From Eucommia ulmoides (Eukaryota > Streptophyta > Magnoliopsida > Garryales > Eucommiaceae), in contig CM028326.1 in NCBI GenBank assembly GCA_016647705.1, forward strand, positions 16,617,901 through 16,681,900: a DNA stretch of 64,000 nt. The letters are read 5' to 3'. The notes under the pieces are model-generated. The model made no database searches. It saw only the letters and a list, made by a program, of their open reading frames with translations, and had not been told where the DNA came from. Position 1 is the stretch's first letter. Every line of letters begins with the position of its first letter. Shown one piece after another: positions 34,840-45,595 of the stretch. A program made the translations under genes and the position numbers.

Positions 34840-36520
34840 CTTATTTAACAATTCCAAGTGGGCTCACTCTCTTCGGATTTCGTATTTCATGATAGTTTGT
34901 TGTTTTTTCAACACCGTTATTACATCAATCCCAACTCCTCTTTGAAGCCCCTATTGTTGCATGAATTCCATGTGATAAATGGAAATAACCTATTTATTTT
35001 TAAATCGAATTTGTTAGTTTTTAATCATATTAGTTATATTTAATTTCATTTTAGTTTGTTTTAGTGTAAAACATGTGAAAGGACAAAAAAAAATGATAAA
35101 TAAGCAAAAACGGTGGAAAATTGGTGAACAAAACGTGAAAAACAAGGTTTCGGTGCATAAAGACCACCGCCTAGTTGAAATTCCACTACCTAGGCAAAGA
35201 AGAGACATGAAGTTAGATTGTTGAACCACTGCCTAGGCGAGAAAACCACCACCTAGACGGAAATCCGTCAAACAAATTAGAGCTGCTTCACCGCCTAGGC
35301 GAAGAAACCATTGCCTAGGAGGAGATCATCATCATCCATAATAAACATTAAGTACAAAGATATAAACAAGGAAATAAAAGTCAAATCTTAAAGTAAAGTG
35401 GTCCACTTTCGCCAAAGAACGATCCTCCCGAATTTTCTCTTCTCCATTGATAATCTTTCTCTTTTAGCTCTTTAAGAATTGGCCAAAATCACTTCCTAAA
35501 ACTAATCTAATCTACTCCTAAATTATCTAATCCTAGGTGGTGAAGCAGCTCTAAACTTTTTGACGGATCTCCGCCTAGGCGGTGGTTCAACAATCCAACT
35601 TCCTGTCTCTTTTTCGCCAAGGCAGTGGAATTTCTGCCTAGGCGGTGATCTTTATACACCGAAACATTGTTCTTCACATTTTGTTCACCGTTTCTCCACC
35701 GTTTTCACTTGTTTACCACTTCTTTTCGTCCCTTCACCTGTTTTACACTAAAATGAACTAAAACGAAATTAAATATAACTAATACGCTAAAAAACTAACA
35801 AATTCGGTTTAAAATTACATAGGTTATTTCTACCTATCACCATGCCACTCTATTGGCAGGTCATGGAGGATTTAAACGGACCTTGGTTCGATTGGTGTCC
35901 ATTTTTTATTAGCCTAAATTGCGGACAGATGTGGAACACTTTGTGTTGACATGCTCAGTTTGTCAGCAAACTAAGTATTCAACCCAAGAACTAGCCGGGC
36001 TACTTCATCCTCTTCAAGTTCTATCATTGGTTTGGGATGAGGTTACCATGGATTTCATTACTGGCCTTCTGCCCTCTTGGAGTTTTGCAGTCATCATGGT
36101 GGTCATTGATCGTCTCACTAAATCAACACATTTCGATGCTTTGCCAACACAGTTTATGGCCACCAAATCAGAAGAGGTTTTCGTGGACATTGTGGCCAAG
36201 CTGCATGGTTTTCTTAGTTCGATTATTTTGAATCGTGATCCTATCTTCATGAGTAATTTTTGGAAAGCACTATTTCATCTCAATAGGACGTCTTTACATT
36301 ATAGTACTGCTTACCATCCTCAAATAGATGGTCAGTCAGAATTCGTGAATCGAGGATTGGAGCAGTACTTACATGCCTTTACTCGTGAGAAGCCACACTC
36401 TTGGATTTCCTTTTTGGGATGGGCTGAATTTTGCTATACTTCCAGTTATCACATTGGACTTGAAATGTCTCGTTTTCAAGCATTATTTGGGCGTCTTCCA
36501 CTAACCATTATGGAAGTCAA
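34840..36520 (+). pseudogene. Integrase of the Reina-like element, N-terminal and core part (interrupted)
   Basis: The zinc-binding region begins at LLHEFH (34946-34972), is interrupted by fold-back element 2 and resumes with LLAGHGGF at 35849 and CSVCQQTKYS near 35960. The catalytic core follows at 35919-36520 with TMDFITGLL, LNRDPIFMSNFW and DGQSEFVNRGLEQYL, so all three acidic positions (D, D, E) are kept. One stop replaces the usual Trp in FWPKLR near 35910. The C-terminal part is displaced to 44440 by the CACTA insertion. Confidence 0.9.
34973..35839. mobile_element. Fold-back element 2, about 870 bp, with 5-bp target duplication
   Basis: Ends are TGATAAATGGAAATAACC on the left and the inverted form of TGATAGGTAGAAATAACC on the right. 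CCATG is duplicated on both sides (34968-34972 and 35840-35844). Excising the element with one CCATG restores an open integrase frame (HEFH to LLAGHGG). Arms of about 350-400 bp are reverse complements. Termini and inner words match fold-back element 1, so they form one family. Both arms carry CCGCCTAGGCGG-type motifs. Confidence 0.85.
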
Positions 36521-37200
36521 AATTAGTTATGTTGGATGAGATCACGAAGATACAAGCACATAGATATGTGTTTATCAAATAAGTAAATAAATTAAATGGC
36601 TTTCTCGTGGTCTACTTAATATGGCTAGGGGGTACAAAGGGTTTCTTGTGAATGGGTTCAGATTCCACTCGAGAGAAAGGAAAAAAAGAGAAAAACTCAA
36701 AATAATGGCATTGTTCAGACTACTAAGATGCTTAGTTTTGCAAGTGCAAGAGATATTTATCCTGTTGATGGAGATATCACTTATTATGGTGTAATAAAAG
36801 AAATCATTGAGTTGAACTATTGTGAGGAATTGAAAGTGGTATTATTTAAGTGTGATTGGGTTGATGTTTTCCAAGGTAGAGGAATAAAACAGGACGAACT
36901 TGGGTTTACTCTTGTGAATCTCTCTAAGTGAATAGGGTCTGGTGAGCGACTGGGAGAAGAACCTTTCGTTTCAGCATCATAAGTTCAACAAACATTCTAC
37001 ATGCAAGACCCATTGGATAAAGATTGGCACACTGTAATAAATACAAGTCCTAAGGACTTGTTTGATATGGGCGATGAACAACTTGATAAGGGAATAGACC
37101 CGATTTGGCAAGTTAAAGCATACAACAATGAAGCTATAAGTGATGCATATTTCACTTTATCCAATATATTATTACAAAGTCTGAAGATTCTAGGTATGTA
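36515..37200 (+). pseudogene. C-terminal end of CACTA TNP2 transposase with DUF4216 (broken)
   Basis: Starts with LDEITKIQAHRYV, as in the C-terminal region of TNP2 proteins. It continues with a VNGFRFHS-like block and the DUF4216 signature SFASARDIYPVDGDITYYG, KVVLFKCDWVDV and GFTLVNLS (36728-36930). FYMQDPLDKDWHTV and PKDLFDMG follow (36990-37090). Stops at 36929-36931 and near 36980, plus frame changes upstream, make it a pseudogene. The catalytic transposase core lies upstream of the truncation and is absent. Confidence 0.87.
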
Positions 37201-37323
37201 AAAATTGTCTCTACCTTTTTAGTTTTGATTATAATTCCAGGTGTAAAAATTGATTTTCCAACTTAAAATTCTGTTAATGTTACATTTTATATTAAACTGT
37301 TGACATATTTCTTCTTGTTCTTG

Positions 37324-38880
37324 ATATAGAAACATTTAGACATGGAGCGCAATGAATATGAAAGTAGATTAGATGCTGATGATATATCGAATGGCTCATT
37401 GTCAACATCAAATGATAAGAGTTTGAATAACTCAAAAAATGGTTAATTTCCTTTTCTATATTTTAAATAATCTATAGAACTTTTACTAAATGTTTAATTT
37501 TATTATCTTGCACATGGTAAATTATATTATTGTTAAACGTATTATATCTTCTTCTATAGATTCTTATAAAAAATAACTTAGAGGCCCAACACATGCAACT
37601 GATGTGTGGAACTTACTTGAGGGAAAACGGATTAATGTTAAGCTCAATGAATTGGGACAACCAGTTAGTGAGAATTATAAAGCACTAGTTAGATTTATTG
37701 GTACACTTGCACAGAATGGGGATTTTGCACCTATCCATCATAAAAGTTGGAGATTCGTACCAGGAAAGAGTAAGAATGAGATATGGGTATTAATTGAGGT
37801 AATACGACTTATATTATTATTTTAACGTAATTATTTATTATGTTGTCATTAGTATGAAATTATAAACATTTTGTTGTAGAAAACAATTGTGGTTGATCTT
37901 CATGGCAAGAGAAAGGTAATGAAATCATTAAGGAAAATGTGGAAGGAATAGAAAGGAAACTTGAAATCAAAATATTTTGATGTGAGCCATGATCCTAAGT
38001 GTTTCGAAAATCTACCTGAAAGGTTGTTGTGATTTCAATGGGAGAAACTAGTTCTTTATTGGAACACAGATGAGCTAAGGTAATTAAATTGTTTTGTAAA
38101 GTATAAAATTATTGCTTACTGTTTTAATGCGAGGTTACATTTGATCATAAAAAACTATTTACTTGAATTGTAGAAGCGAAGTGCTACTTATAAGAAAAAT
38201 CGTTCAAAACAAAAGATTGCTCACACTGTTGGCACAAACATTTTCGCTCAAGTACGTGAAGAGGAGATAACTATGTATATATTGAAGCATTTTAATTATT
38301 TTTTCTTGAAAGTTCTATTAATTTAGACTTAAAATTATTTGATCATAATAGATTGCAAGACGTGATGATGGTTCTTTACTAACTCGAGCTGACATTTTTT
38401 TAGCTATTCATAAACAAAAACCAAAGAAACATACAAATACAGAAACATCAAATGCAATTGTATAAGCGTTTTTAATAGTTACATAATATATATGTCAAAT
38501 GAGGTATATACTCTAATTTTTGCATATTGGGTTACAGGCAAACATTGAGAGTATGATGTCTCAGCAAACAGAAATATTAGAAGATAATTTAGTAGATGAT
38601 GTTGTAGCTCGAGTAATTAGAAAAGATCGATATAGTCACGTGCTTACATATGGCTTAGGGCCCACTTGTTCAGTTATACGTGGCAAATAATCTAATATAG
38701 TAGATAATATTGTAATATCGAATAATGTGATTAATGAAGAAAATGAAAAATTGCGGAAAACGCTAAACAAAATGAAACATAAGCATGCAGATATGGAATA
38801 AAAAATGGACAACTGTTTGCAATTGTTAGAAATTTTTGTTTCAAGTCAATAAGGGCCAGGAGTGGAAGTTGACATCACGT
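37324..38880 (+). pseudogene. CACTA second gene with Transposase_24 (Ptta/En/Spm) domain, exons interrupted
   Basis: The block RGPTHATDVWNLL to NGDFAPIHHKSWRFVP (about 37575-37780) continues in the next exon with KTIVVDLHGKRKVMKSLRKMWKE (about 37880-37950). A short exon at 38175-38260 reads KRSATYKKNRSKQKIAHTVG, and one at 38355-38460 has ARRDDGSLLTRADIFLAIH-like sequence. Exons are separated by AT-rich introns with GT/AG borders, for example near 37797 and 38170. A later exon (38540-38690) has SHVLTYGLGPT. In-frame stops show it is inactive. The protein would bind subterminal repeats together with TNP2. Confidence 0.78.
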
Positions 38881-39800
38881 TGGGTACAACTGAGGTGAGT
38901 GTTTGTACTTATTTTATTCGTCCATGTGAATTATTCTATAATATTATATGTTTGTATATGTAGCTGGGATATGTGTATTATACGGTGATAGGTTCAAGTC
39001 ACTTTTAACACTCAGAGTAATGCAAATCACAATTCCAAAAATTTGCAAGCTAACATCACGTTAAGGACACCTAAGGTAAGTGTTTGTATTTATTTTATTT
39101 ATCATAGTTTTTCATTGTGAATTATTTTATAATATTTGTATTTGTATCATGTAGGATATGTGAATTATACGGTGATAGGTTAAAGTCATTTCTAACTCTC
39201 GAGATTCCCTAAATAAAATTTCAAAAAGTTGTCATCATGGAATTGTAAGTCTCAAATGGAGAAGGTAATAATACAATTAATTCAAATAATATTTTATATG
39301 TCAATGTTCGATTTTACCATTATCAATGTATCATGTTATTTATATTAACCAATGTATATATGTGAATTTATTTGATAGGTTGATGGGATTTCAAAAAATA
39401 CAGATACCTCAAATCAATCTCAAACAAATTTGTCTGAGTATCTAACTGAGTAAGTAATGAAACAGTCAGATTTAACATCATCAAATTATGGGTCTCAAAT
39501 GAGAAAGGTAACAAACTAATTAACTCGCATTTATTTCGTTACCTTATTGGTGTAATTGTCACATGCGTTTATGTTACTTTATCTTTATAGGTTCAAGTTA
39601 TTTATACTTCGAATGACTCAACTGAATCTCATAAAATTTATCATCATCAAATTATAAGTATCAGTTAAAGAAGGTAATGAAGTCATTAACTCTTATTTTA
39701 TCTATTACGTTATACTGTAATTATTATGTCCATTTGTTTTACTTAATCTTGATAGGTTCAAGTAACTTATATTCTGAATGATCCAACTCAACCTTCTAAA
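38870..39800 (+). repeat. Reiterated exon-intron modules in the CACTA second gene
   Basis: The module ACATCACGTT, then GGTAAGTG or GGTGAGTG, then GTGTTTGTA(C/T)TTATTTTATT and GTGATAGGTTCAAGTCA occurs twice in tandem (about 38873-39055 and 39050-39230). Shorter related units around GATAGGTTCAAGTTA recur near 39588 and 39752. Intron donors and acceptors are kept inside each copy. Confidence 0.7.
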
Positions 39801-41979
39801 AATCCCATAAGTAATTTTTACTTTTTTTCTATAAGATCCATCGTTAAATTGTCGTTCAATTGGGTGATATAAAAAATTGTGTTGCAATCGTTGTGTTGAA
39901 ATTTTGATTGTTTGTTGAAATCGTTGAACTGAATTAGGTGATAAAGAAATTTGCAGAAATGTTCTATTTCCTATCAAAATTATTCCAGAAGTTCTATTCA
40001 GTTTTGGGGAAAAAAAAAAACAATAGAACAGAACTGTTATTCTGTTTTGTCCACAGAAACATAATAGAGTAGTTGTTCTGTGTTGTTTCTGTGCATAGAA
40101 CAGAACAGACAGTAGTTCTATTCTGTTTTGTTTACAGAACAACTCTTTTGTTTTCTGTTCTATTTTGTTCTGAATATCAAAAATTGCTACTGATAATTTT
40201 TCATTATGGTTTTTTAAATAATTTTTGTGTCTATCTATAACTTAGTTTGAGGTTTAATTATGTCATTTTGTGGAACTGAAAACGTTTTTTCATGTTCAAG
40301 GAAAGAAATTTTAAGGAATACAAGCAAGTGTTCTGAACAATTGAGTTATATTTTATTAAAAAAACAATATTATTTTCACAATCTTTATGGATTTGCTATT
40401 TTAAGTTGTCAAAAATTATATTATATTATAATCACTAAATAAAAACATAACACACTTCAATATATTATTGATATTTTATTTCATTTTGAATTGTAGATGG
40501 CAAAAGTTAAGAAAAATAGACAAGTGTTTTGTAAGTGATATAAGAGCGATCGTATGGTTTTGATAATTCATACTCAACGTATGTTCCAGTAGCCCTAGAT
40601 GGTAGGCTCCAGTGTCCTGGGTAGTGGACTTATATATCGTTTATATTAGTGTTGGTTTGATAGTGTTATTTAGGTAACAAGTACTTTGAGAATGTTGGAT
40701 TAATAAAGGGAATTATGTCGAAATTTTTGCATGGACGCCATTTTGATATTTATGTTTTTTTTTTTGTTTTTTTTTTATTTTTTTTATTTCCATATACGTG
40801 CAAGTAGTTTTTTTTACTAATTGGGTGTTTGATGTTCGTTGCACTCTTGCAAGTATTTCCATATTTCGTAAATTATTAGTTTAAATAATTGATTTACGTT
40901 AAATTAGAAGGGCAATTTAATAGTATTTCATTGATATATTTTTTTTAACATTATTTGGAGATACTAGATTTCCGTTTTCAATTATTTGTATATATTTTCA
41001 TTCGAATTTTTGTTGGTGATTAATATTAAAGTTTATCTTATTTTATTGAGATTATCTTAGAAATATTTAGCGGCTAAATCGTTAATTGTCACTAAATATA
41101 AAAAATGCGGCATTTAAATTTGCCGTTATACAAAATCTACGTTAACCACTAAATATCTTGTATATTTAGTAGCTAAATTATTTTTTCCCACTAAATATAA
41201 AAATAAATATTTAATATTTTTCATTTATTTTTAATAGCATTTAAATTTGCCGCTATACGAAATTTAAATATCCGCAAAATTTTTATATTAGCGGCTAAAT
41301 CGTTATTTGCCACTAAATATATAAATAAACTAACGTATATGCCGTGCCTAAAGGCACAGGTGTAACTCACTGGTGTCTAATTTTAATTTTGTATTTATAT
41401 TTAAAACACACATAATTAACGTTGATAAACATAATGAACTGGTTTTTATTTATAATATAACTTTTAAATGACTATTTTTCTTGACTTGTATTAAAAATCG
41501 CACACCAAATAAATCTTAATATACAATAGTTAAATTAATCTAATTGTCACATAAGAACTAAATTATATAAAATAATTAAATGAAATTAATTATATTGATA
41601 TCGCATTCATATTTTTTTAAGTAAATATGTAGGCGGTGGTTTTACATCTGGGAGACAACGAGGCAGTGTTACATATGCAAGTGGTGGTTTCACATTTGAG
41701 AGAAGAAAGCTTGGACGAACTTGGAGACATGGAATGAGTTTGAAGACAAAATCAGAGATGAAGCCTTCCAACTGGAACGATGAAAGATGATCTAAGGCGT
41801 AAAGAAGAATTGGGATGAATTTACTTTTCTTTACATATTTTTAATTTGTTTAGATACATAATTCTAATTTTTACTAATTAGTTAGGAAATTAGTTCTTAT
41901 CCATATAGTTTTAATTTTTTAACCACAAAAAGATTTCTCACTAATAGTTTTTAATTTGTTGGCTCAAAACAAATTGCGG

Positions 41980-42162
41980 GAATGTATTTGTGACAAATTT
42001 AATATTTTGTGGCAATAGAGAATGTTTGGTGAGGAATTTTTTATATTGTGGCCAATAGTCACCAAGCGTTAGTGTGAAAATCAAATTTCCTCGCCAATAC
42101 TACTCTTTTGTGAGAAATTTTATTTTTGTTGCTAGAGTTCGTCGCTAATGTTATTTTTTCTT
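41980..42162. mobile_element. CACTA-like 3' terminus inside the Helitron
   Basis: Ends TTTTTTCTTGTAGTG at 42162, preceded by subterminal words such as TTTGTGACAAATTT and TCGCCAATA. The family differs from the main CACTA copy. No matching 5' terminus was found within the Helitron, so it is a fragment. Confidence 0.55.
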
Positions 42163-42919
42163 GTAGTGATTTAAATTTTGTTTGGTTAAAGAAATAATTG
42201 TTTCTACAAAAACTTTTCTGATAATCAACCGTTGAATATATAGCACATCACAAAGTGGTCTGTCTGTTTCTCTCTCCCGTACAACTTTTTCATCAAACAA
42301 TTCATGAATAGTGGGCTGAGGGATAAGTTTTGGTCAGTATCCGTCTTTCTTTCTCTCTCTCTTTGGTGTGAAGTTGCCATTACTGACCTTCCTATATTGA
42401 TGTGGTTGTTGGGAGTATTGTTGTAATTCAATGATGAAACTTGGGAGATAATAGAATAGCCTTTTTCTTTTGTTAAGAGATTGGTTAAATATATGAATAC
42501 CTAGGCGAGTTGCCTCTTTCAACTATGAACATGCTGCAAACAAATAACAGTTATAACAAATTTGGAAACAAAAATTTCAGCGTTTCATTTCAAAATTTCA
42601 AAGATTTAGCATCAGCCCACTTTCCTACAGATGTAGAGTAAGAACACCATTATCATTTAGTACTTCCCTTTAATATCTGGTACTTTAGATGACATTTATT
42701 TGATGTTCTTGTTCCCATATTTCCAAATGTCCTCATAAAACTTGAAGAAAAAAACAAAAATGTCAGCACAATTCTTCTTAATTCCAATAAATTTGTTTTA
42801 AAAATCTAGGAACCAATTAGAATCAGATTTTTTCTTGATTCTGATGTTTCTGTTCCCAGTTTTATTAGAATGAAAACAAATAAAAAAGAAAGAGAGACAT
42901 TAAAAAAAATAAAAAACAC

Positions 42920-43017
42920 CTAATCAGATGTGATTGCTCTGAATCCTTAAGAATCATCTTTCCTTGGTCAACATCGGTGCCCTCATGACGAACAACTACA
43001 GTTACTTTTAGTTGAAC
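42920..43017 (-). pseudogene. Captured host exon with canonical splice sites (unidentified)
   Basis: On the minus strand a 98 bp open segment begins right after TTTTTGCAG and ends at TTAG before GTGTTTTTT. Its translation begins VQLKVTVVVRHEGTDVDQGK and continues to a DSEQSHLI stretch without stops. It has the complexity of a real protein exon, but I cannot name the gene. It lies in the same orientation as the Helitron. A UTR-like, CT-rich segment sits upstream on the minus strand (about 43600-43980), as if part of a gene 5' end was captured too. Confidence 0.45.
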
Positions 43018-43553
43018 CTGCAAAAACAATGGACAACAATTAGTAGGAGAAATATCACTAATAATGTTATATTGTTGCAGTATCAAGAAAAGTGTAAAGA
43101 GCATTTGTAGCACGAAAAATCTAAAGAGCATTTGTAATTGAAGATCAATGCTTCCAGTCCCTTTGAAATAATGATATATAGGCAGCAGTGAGTTACTTAG
43201 CAAAGAACAAACAAAGGGCGTATAGTTAGGATTAACTTTTACAATCTGAGAGAACGGACCCAATTAATCTTGTTTTAAGCTCAAGAGTAATTAGCAATAA
43301 TCATTTTCTAAACCTAAGATCAAAATGTTGTCCAAAAAACATAAATTAGCAGAGTATGCAAAATGAAGATTATCAACTCAATTATTCAAATTTCGGTCCA
43401 GTAAAGCCTAGAATCATGAAGTATAACCAAACCCAAAATTCCGTCCAAGCAGTAAACAAACAGTAAGGGCAAGAAAGAAACTCCCTAAATAAATAGAAAA
43501 CGACCGATGGAAACTCTGTGGCTATGAGGAAACTGAAACTTACAATTTCAACA

Positions 43554-43555
43554 AA

Positions 43556-43596
<41 letters not shown>
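43554..43596. repeat. TA/GA compound microsatellite
   Basis: A TA run followed directly by about ten GA units. Confidence 0.9.
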
Positions 43597-44436
43597 TTCA
43601 AACCGTAGCTTACAACACCGGCTCTAGCGAAACGATGCGAAATGGAGATGCTCGCGGCTGCACACAACTATGGATGGTGGTCGGCTTGGCAGATCTTGAC
43701 CGTTGATGTTGCGACCTCTATATCATTCCGCCATTGTCGATCCTAACCTTGCCAAAAGAGGTTGCTCAGAGAGAGAAACAAGAGGGAGATGGAGAAAGAA
43801 TAGGTTCCATTACAGTGAATAAGAGAGGATTTAAATCGATCCAAGGCGATCGTGGGAAGTGGATGTGAGATTGAACTACGATCATGGGAAGGAATTGATC
43901 GGCAAACCTTGCAGGGTGGGAGGAAATAGCAAAATGCGAGAGGGGTGTGTGGGAGGAAGGATAATGGGAGGGTGAGAAATGAAGAAGGTTAGGAGAAAAA
44001 ATAATAGAGGAAGTAAGGATTGATCCCGCAACCTTTTATGAGTCAAACACAAAGAATACCATCTGAACTACGATTAGATATGAATATTTAGATGCAGAAG
44101 TAGCATTAATCTCAGCCATAGATCCATTTTAATTTAATCCGGACCGTCAAAATGTCTAGCTCAGCAAAAGGAGTCCTGATTTATTTATTGATATTTAATA
44201 TTTATTTATTTATTTTTAAAAGTATTTAAATTTGCCGCTATATAAAATCTAATAGCCGCTAAATCTTTTATATTTAGCATCTAATTCTTATTGACAATTA
44301 TAATTAGCCGCTATAATCTATAACGATTGCAGTATTAGCGGTAGTAGTATGAATTGTCGCTAAAACATTTAGCAGCTAAAAAATAAGTTTTTAACGGCTA
44401 ATAAAATTGCCGCTAAAACCTGTTTTTGTTGTATTG

Positions 44437-44978
44437 CTTAGAGAGGGATGCTTTTGCTTCGATCTCTGAAGGAGAATTTACGCCAAGATCAGCATCGGAT
44501 GTCAGAAAAGGCTAATGCACATTGTCGAGACCTACAGCTCACAGTTGGAAATATGGTTCTCGTTCGCCTTTAGCCGTATCGACAGATCACCGTTTCTCAT
44601 CAACCATTTTCGAAGTTGGCAAAGTGATATTATGGGCCTTTCCAGGTACTTGAACGAATTGGTGTCGTCTCTTATTGTTTACCTTTGCCTAGCAGGTGCA
44701 AGATCCACCCGATTTTTCACATCTCTGCGCTCAAACCATTTCGACGACCAGTTCCCGATGGAGCTCACCCACTACCTCAAGAGAGTATGATAAACTGACA
44801 TCTATCTTTACCAGCTGCGATTTGTGCCGTTCAGACAGTTCTTCGTCAGGGAAAAGAAGTTCATCAAATTCTGGTGCAGTGGACAAACAGTGCTCTTGAA
44901 AATGCAAAGTAGGAAGATTTCGTGGAGTTTTGCACAATTTATCCTGATCTATACCTTGAGGACAAGGTGGTTTTTCAA
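44437..44978 (+). pseudogene. Integrase C-terminus and chromodomain of the Reina-like element
   Basis: Resumes after the CACTA insertion with LLRSLKENLRQDQHRM, then VGNMVLVRL and an in-frame stop where Gln is expected. [10 protein letters not shown] and FHISALKPF follow. The chromodomain-like tail ends near EDFVEFCTIYPDLYLEDKVV (about 44890-44975), as in Reina elements. Frame changes occur around 44620 and 44690. Confidence 0.85.
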
Positions 44979-44989
44979 GACCGGGGGAA
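44979..44989 (+). other. Polypurine tract of the Reina-like element
   Basis: GACCGGGGGAA lies directly before the 3' LTR start TGATAC, as expected for the plus-strand primer. Confidence 0.75.
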
Positions 44990-45397
44990 TGATACATCCT
45001 TACCTATCCACTTGGAGCAAGCCTTAGAAGAAGTCAGCAGTAGAAGTAGTAGAACCAGCTGAGGGTACGAAGAATCCAAAGCGAATCAGGAAGCCCCCCA
45101 CTTGGCTGATAGATTACATTGCATGAGGAATGGGAATTAGAAGCTTCTATTCCTTTCATGTTGAGTTTGTTTTCGGTTTGTTATTTTTGTTGGTTGGTAT
45201 TTGTTTGTTTGTTAGTATGGTTGTTATCTGAAACTATATGTATAGCTCTCGATGTCATAAAGAAAGGTAAGCAATCAGTGAAATTTTCTCTTCCAATTCT
45301 TCTTTTCCCTCTGATTTCCTCTCTCAATTCTTCTTCCTTTTCTCATAATTGGAGTTAGCACTCACTCGAAGAGTGTTTTCCTATCTTAAACGTATCA
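44990..45397 (+). repeat. 3' LTR of the Reina-like element
   Basis: Matches 25407-25808 throughout and ends CGTATCA before the CACAA target duplication. The divergence from the 5' LTR (roughly 5-8% by eye) indicates an insertion clearly older than the copia element. Confidence 0.93.
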
Positions 45398-45402
45398 CAC
45401 AA

Positions 45403-45595
45403 CCAATAACAAATTAAAAACATTGATAAAAAACTAAGATCAACGAAAAATAAACCGATGTAAACATTTCACCCAACCACACATGAAAAATTCACTAAAC
45501 ATACACCAGTATGAACGTTCACAAAAACAAAACTAAGGTGGTGGCAAACAACAAAGCAGCGGCAATGGTGGGGGCAAATTCCACGGCAGCAAAAA
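45403..45595. other. Short host spacer between the Reina-like and copia insertions
   Basis: 193 bp of AT-rich DNA, with a GGTGGTGGCAAACAACAAAG-type low-complexity end. Removing both insertions joins the flank near 25400 to the cystatin pseudogene region near 52070. Confidence 0.6.

Larger units (their letters stand above)
41330..44179 (-). mobile_element. Non-autonomous Helitron inserted between A and T in the CACTA element
   Basis: Read on the minus strand it starts TCAGGACTCC at 44179 and ends with a GTGCC/GGCAC hairpin and ATACGTTAG at 41330. It is flanked by host A (41329) and T (44180). Joining the flanks gives a continuous subterminal repeat like the one near 41180-41250. This is the expected pattern for Helitrons: 5' TC, 3' hairpin, no target duplication, A/T site. 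The final tetranucleotide TTAG departs from the usual CTRR. No Rep/helicase is present. Confidence 0.75.
36510..44436 (+). mobile_element. 5'-truncated CACTA (En/Spm) DNA transposon
   Basis: Contains the end of a TNP2-like gene with its DUF4216 domain, a second gene with a Ptta/En/Spm Transposase_24 domain, and subterminal arrays of TTAGCGGCTAAAT and TTTGCCGCTA words (about 40990-41329 and 44200-44410). The 3' terminus is TTTTTGTTGTATTG at 44436, a one-base variant of the usual end in GTAGTG. The 5' end and transposase core are missing, and a few codons of the host integrase appear lost at the junction. A Helitron interrupts the 3' subterminal array. Confidence 0.87.
25407..45397 (+). mobile_element. 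Reina-like Ty3/gypsy chromovirus expanded by nested insertions
   Basis: Flanked by matching 402-408 bp LTRs (25407-25808 and 44990-45397) with TGATAC/GTATCA termini. Both sides carry an exact 5-bp target duplication CACAA (25402-25406 and 45398-45402). Domain order is gag, protease, RT, RNase H, integrase and a C-terminal chromodomain-like tail. Short LTRs and the tail ending LEDKVVFQ fit the Reina lineage. The insertions at 26368-29154, 30025-32920, 34973-35839 and about 36510-44436 account for about 14.5 kb, leaving about 5.5 kb, a normal Reina size. Stops and frameshifts disable all coding regions. Confidence 0.93.

Noticed and set aside
36510..36540. CACTA 5' terminus at the left junction
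   Set aside because: The word CACTAACC near 36499 belongs to integrase coding sequence. No CACTACAA end or subterminal repeats are present, and TNP2 sequence starts abruptly, so the left side is a truncation.
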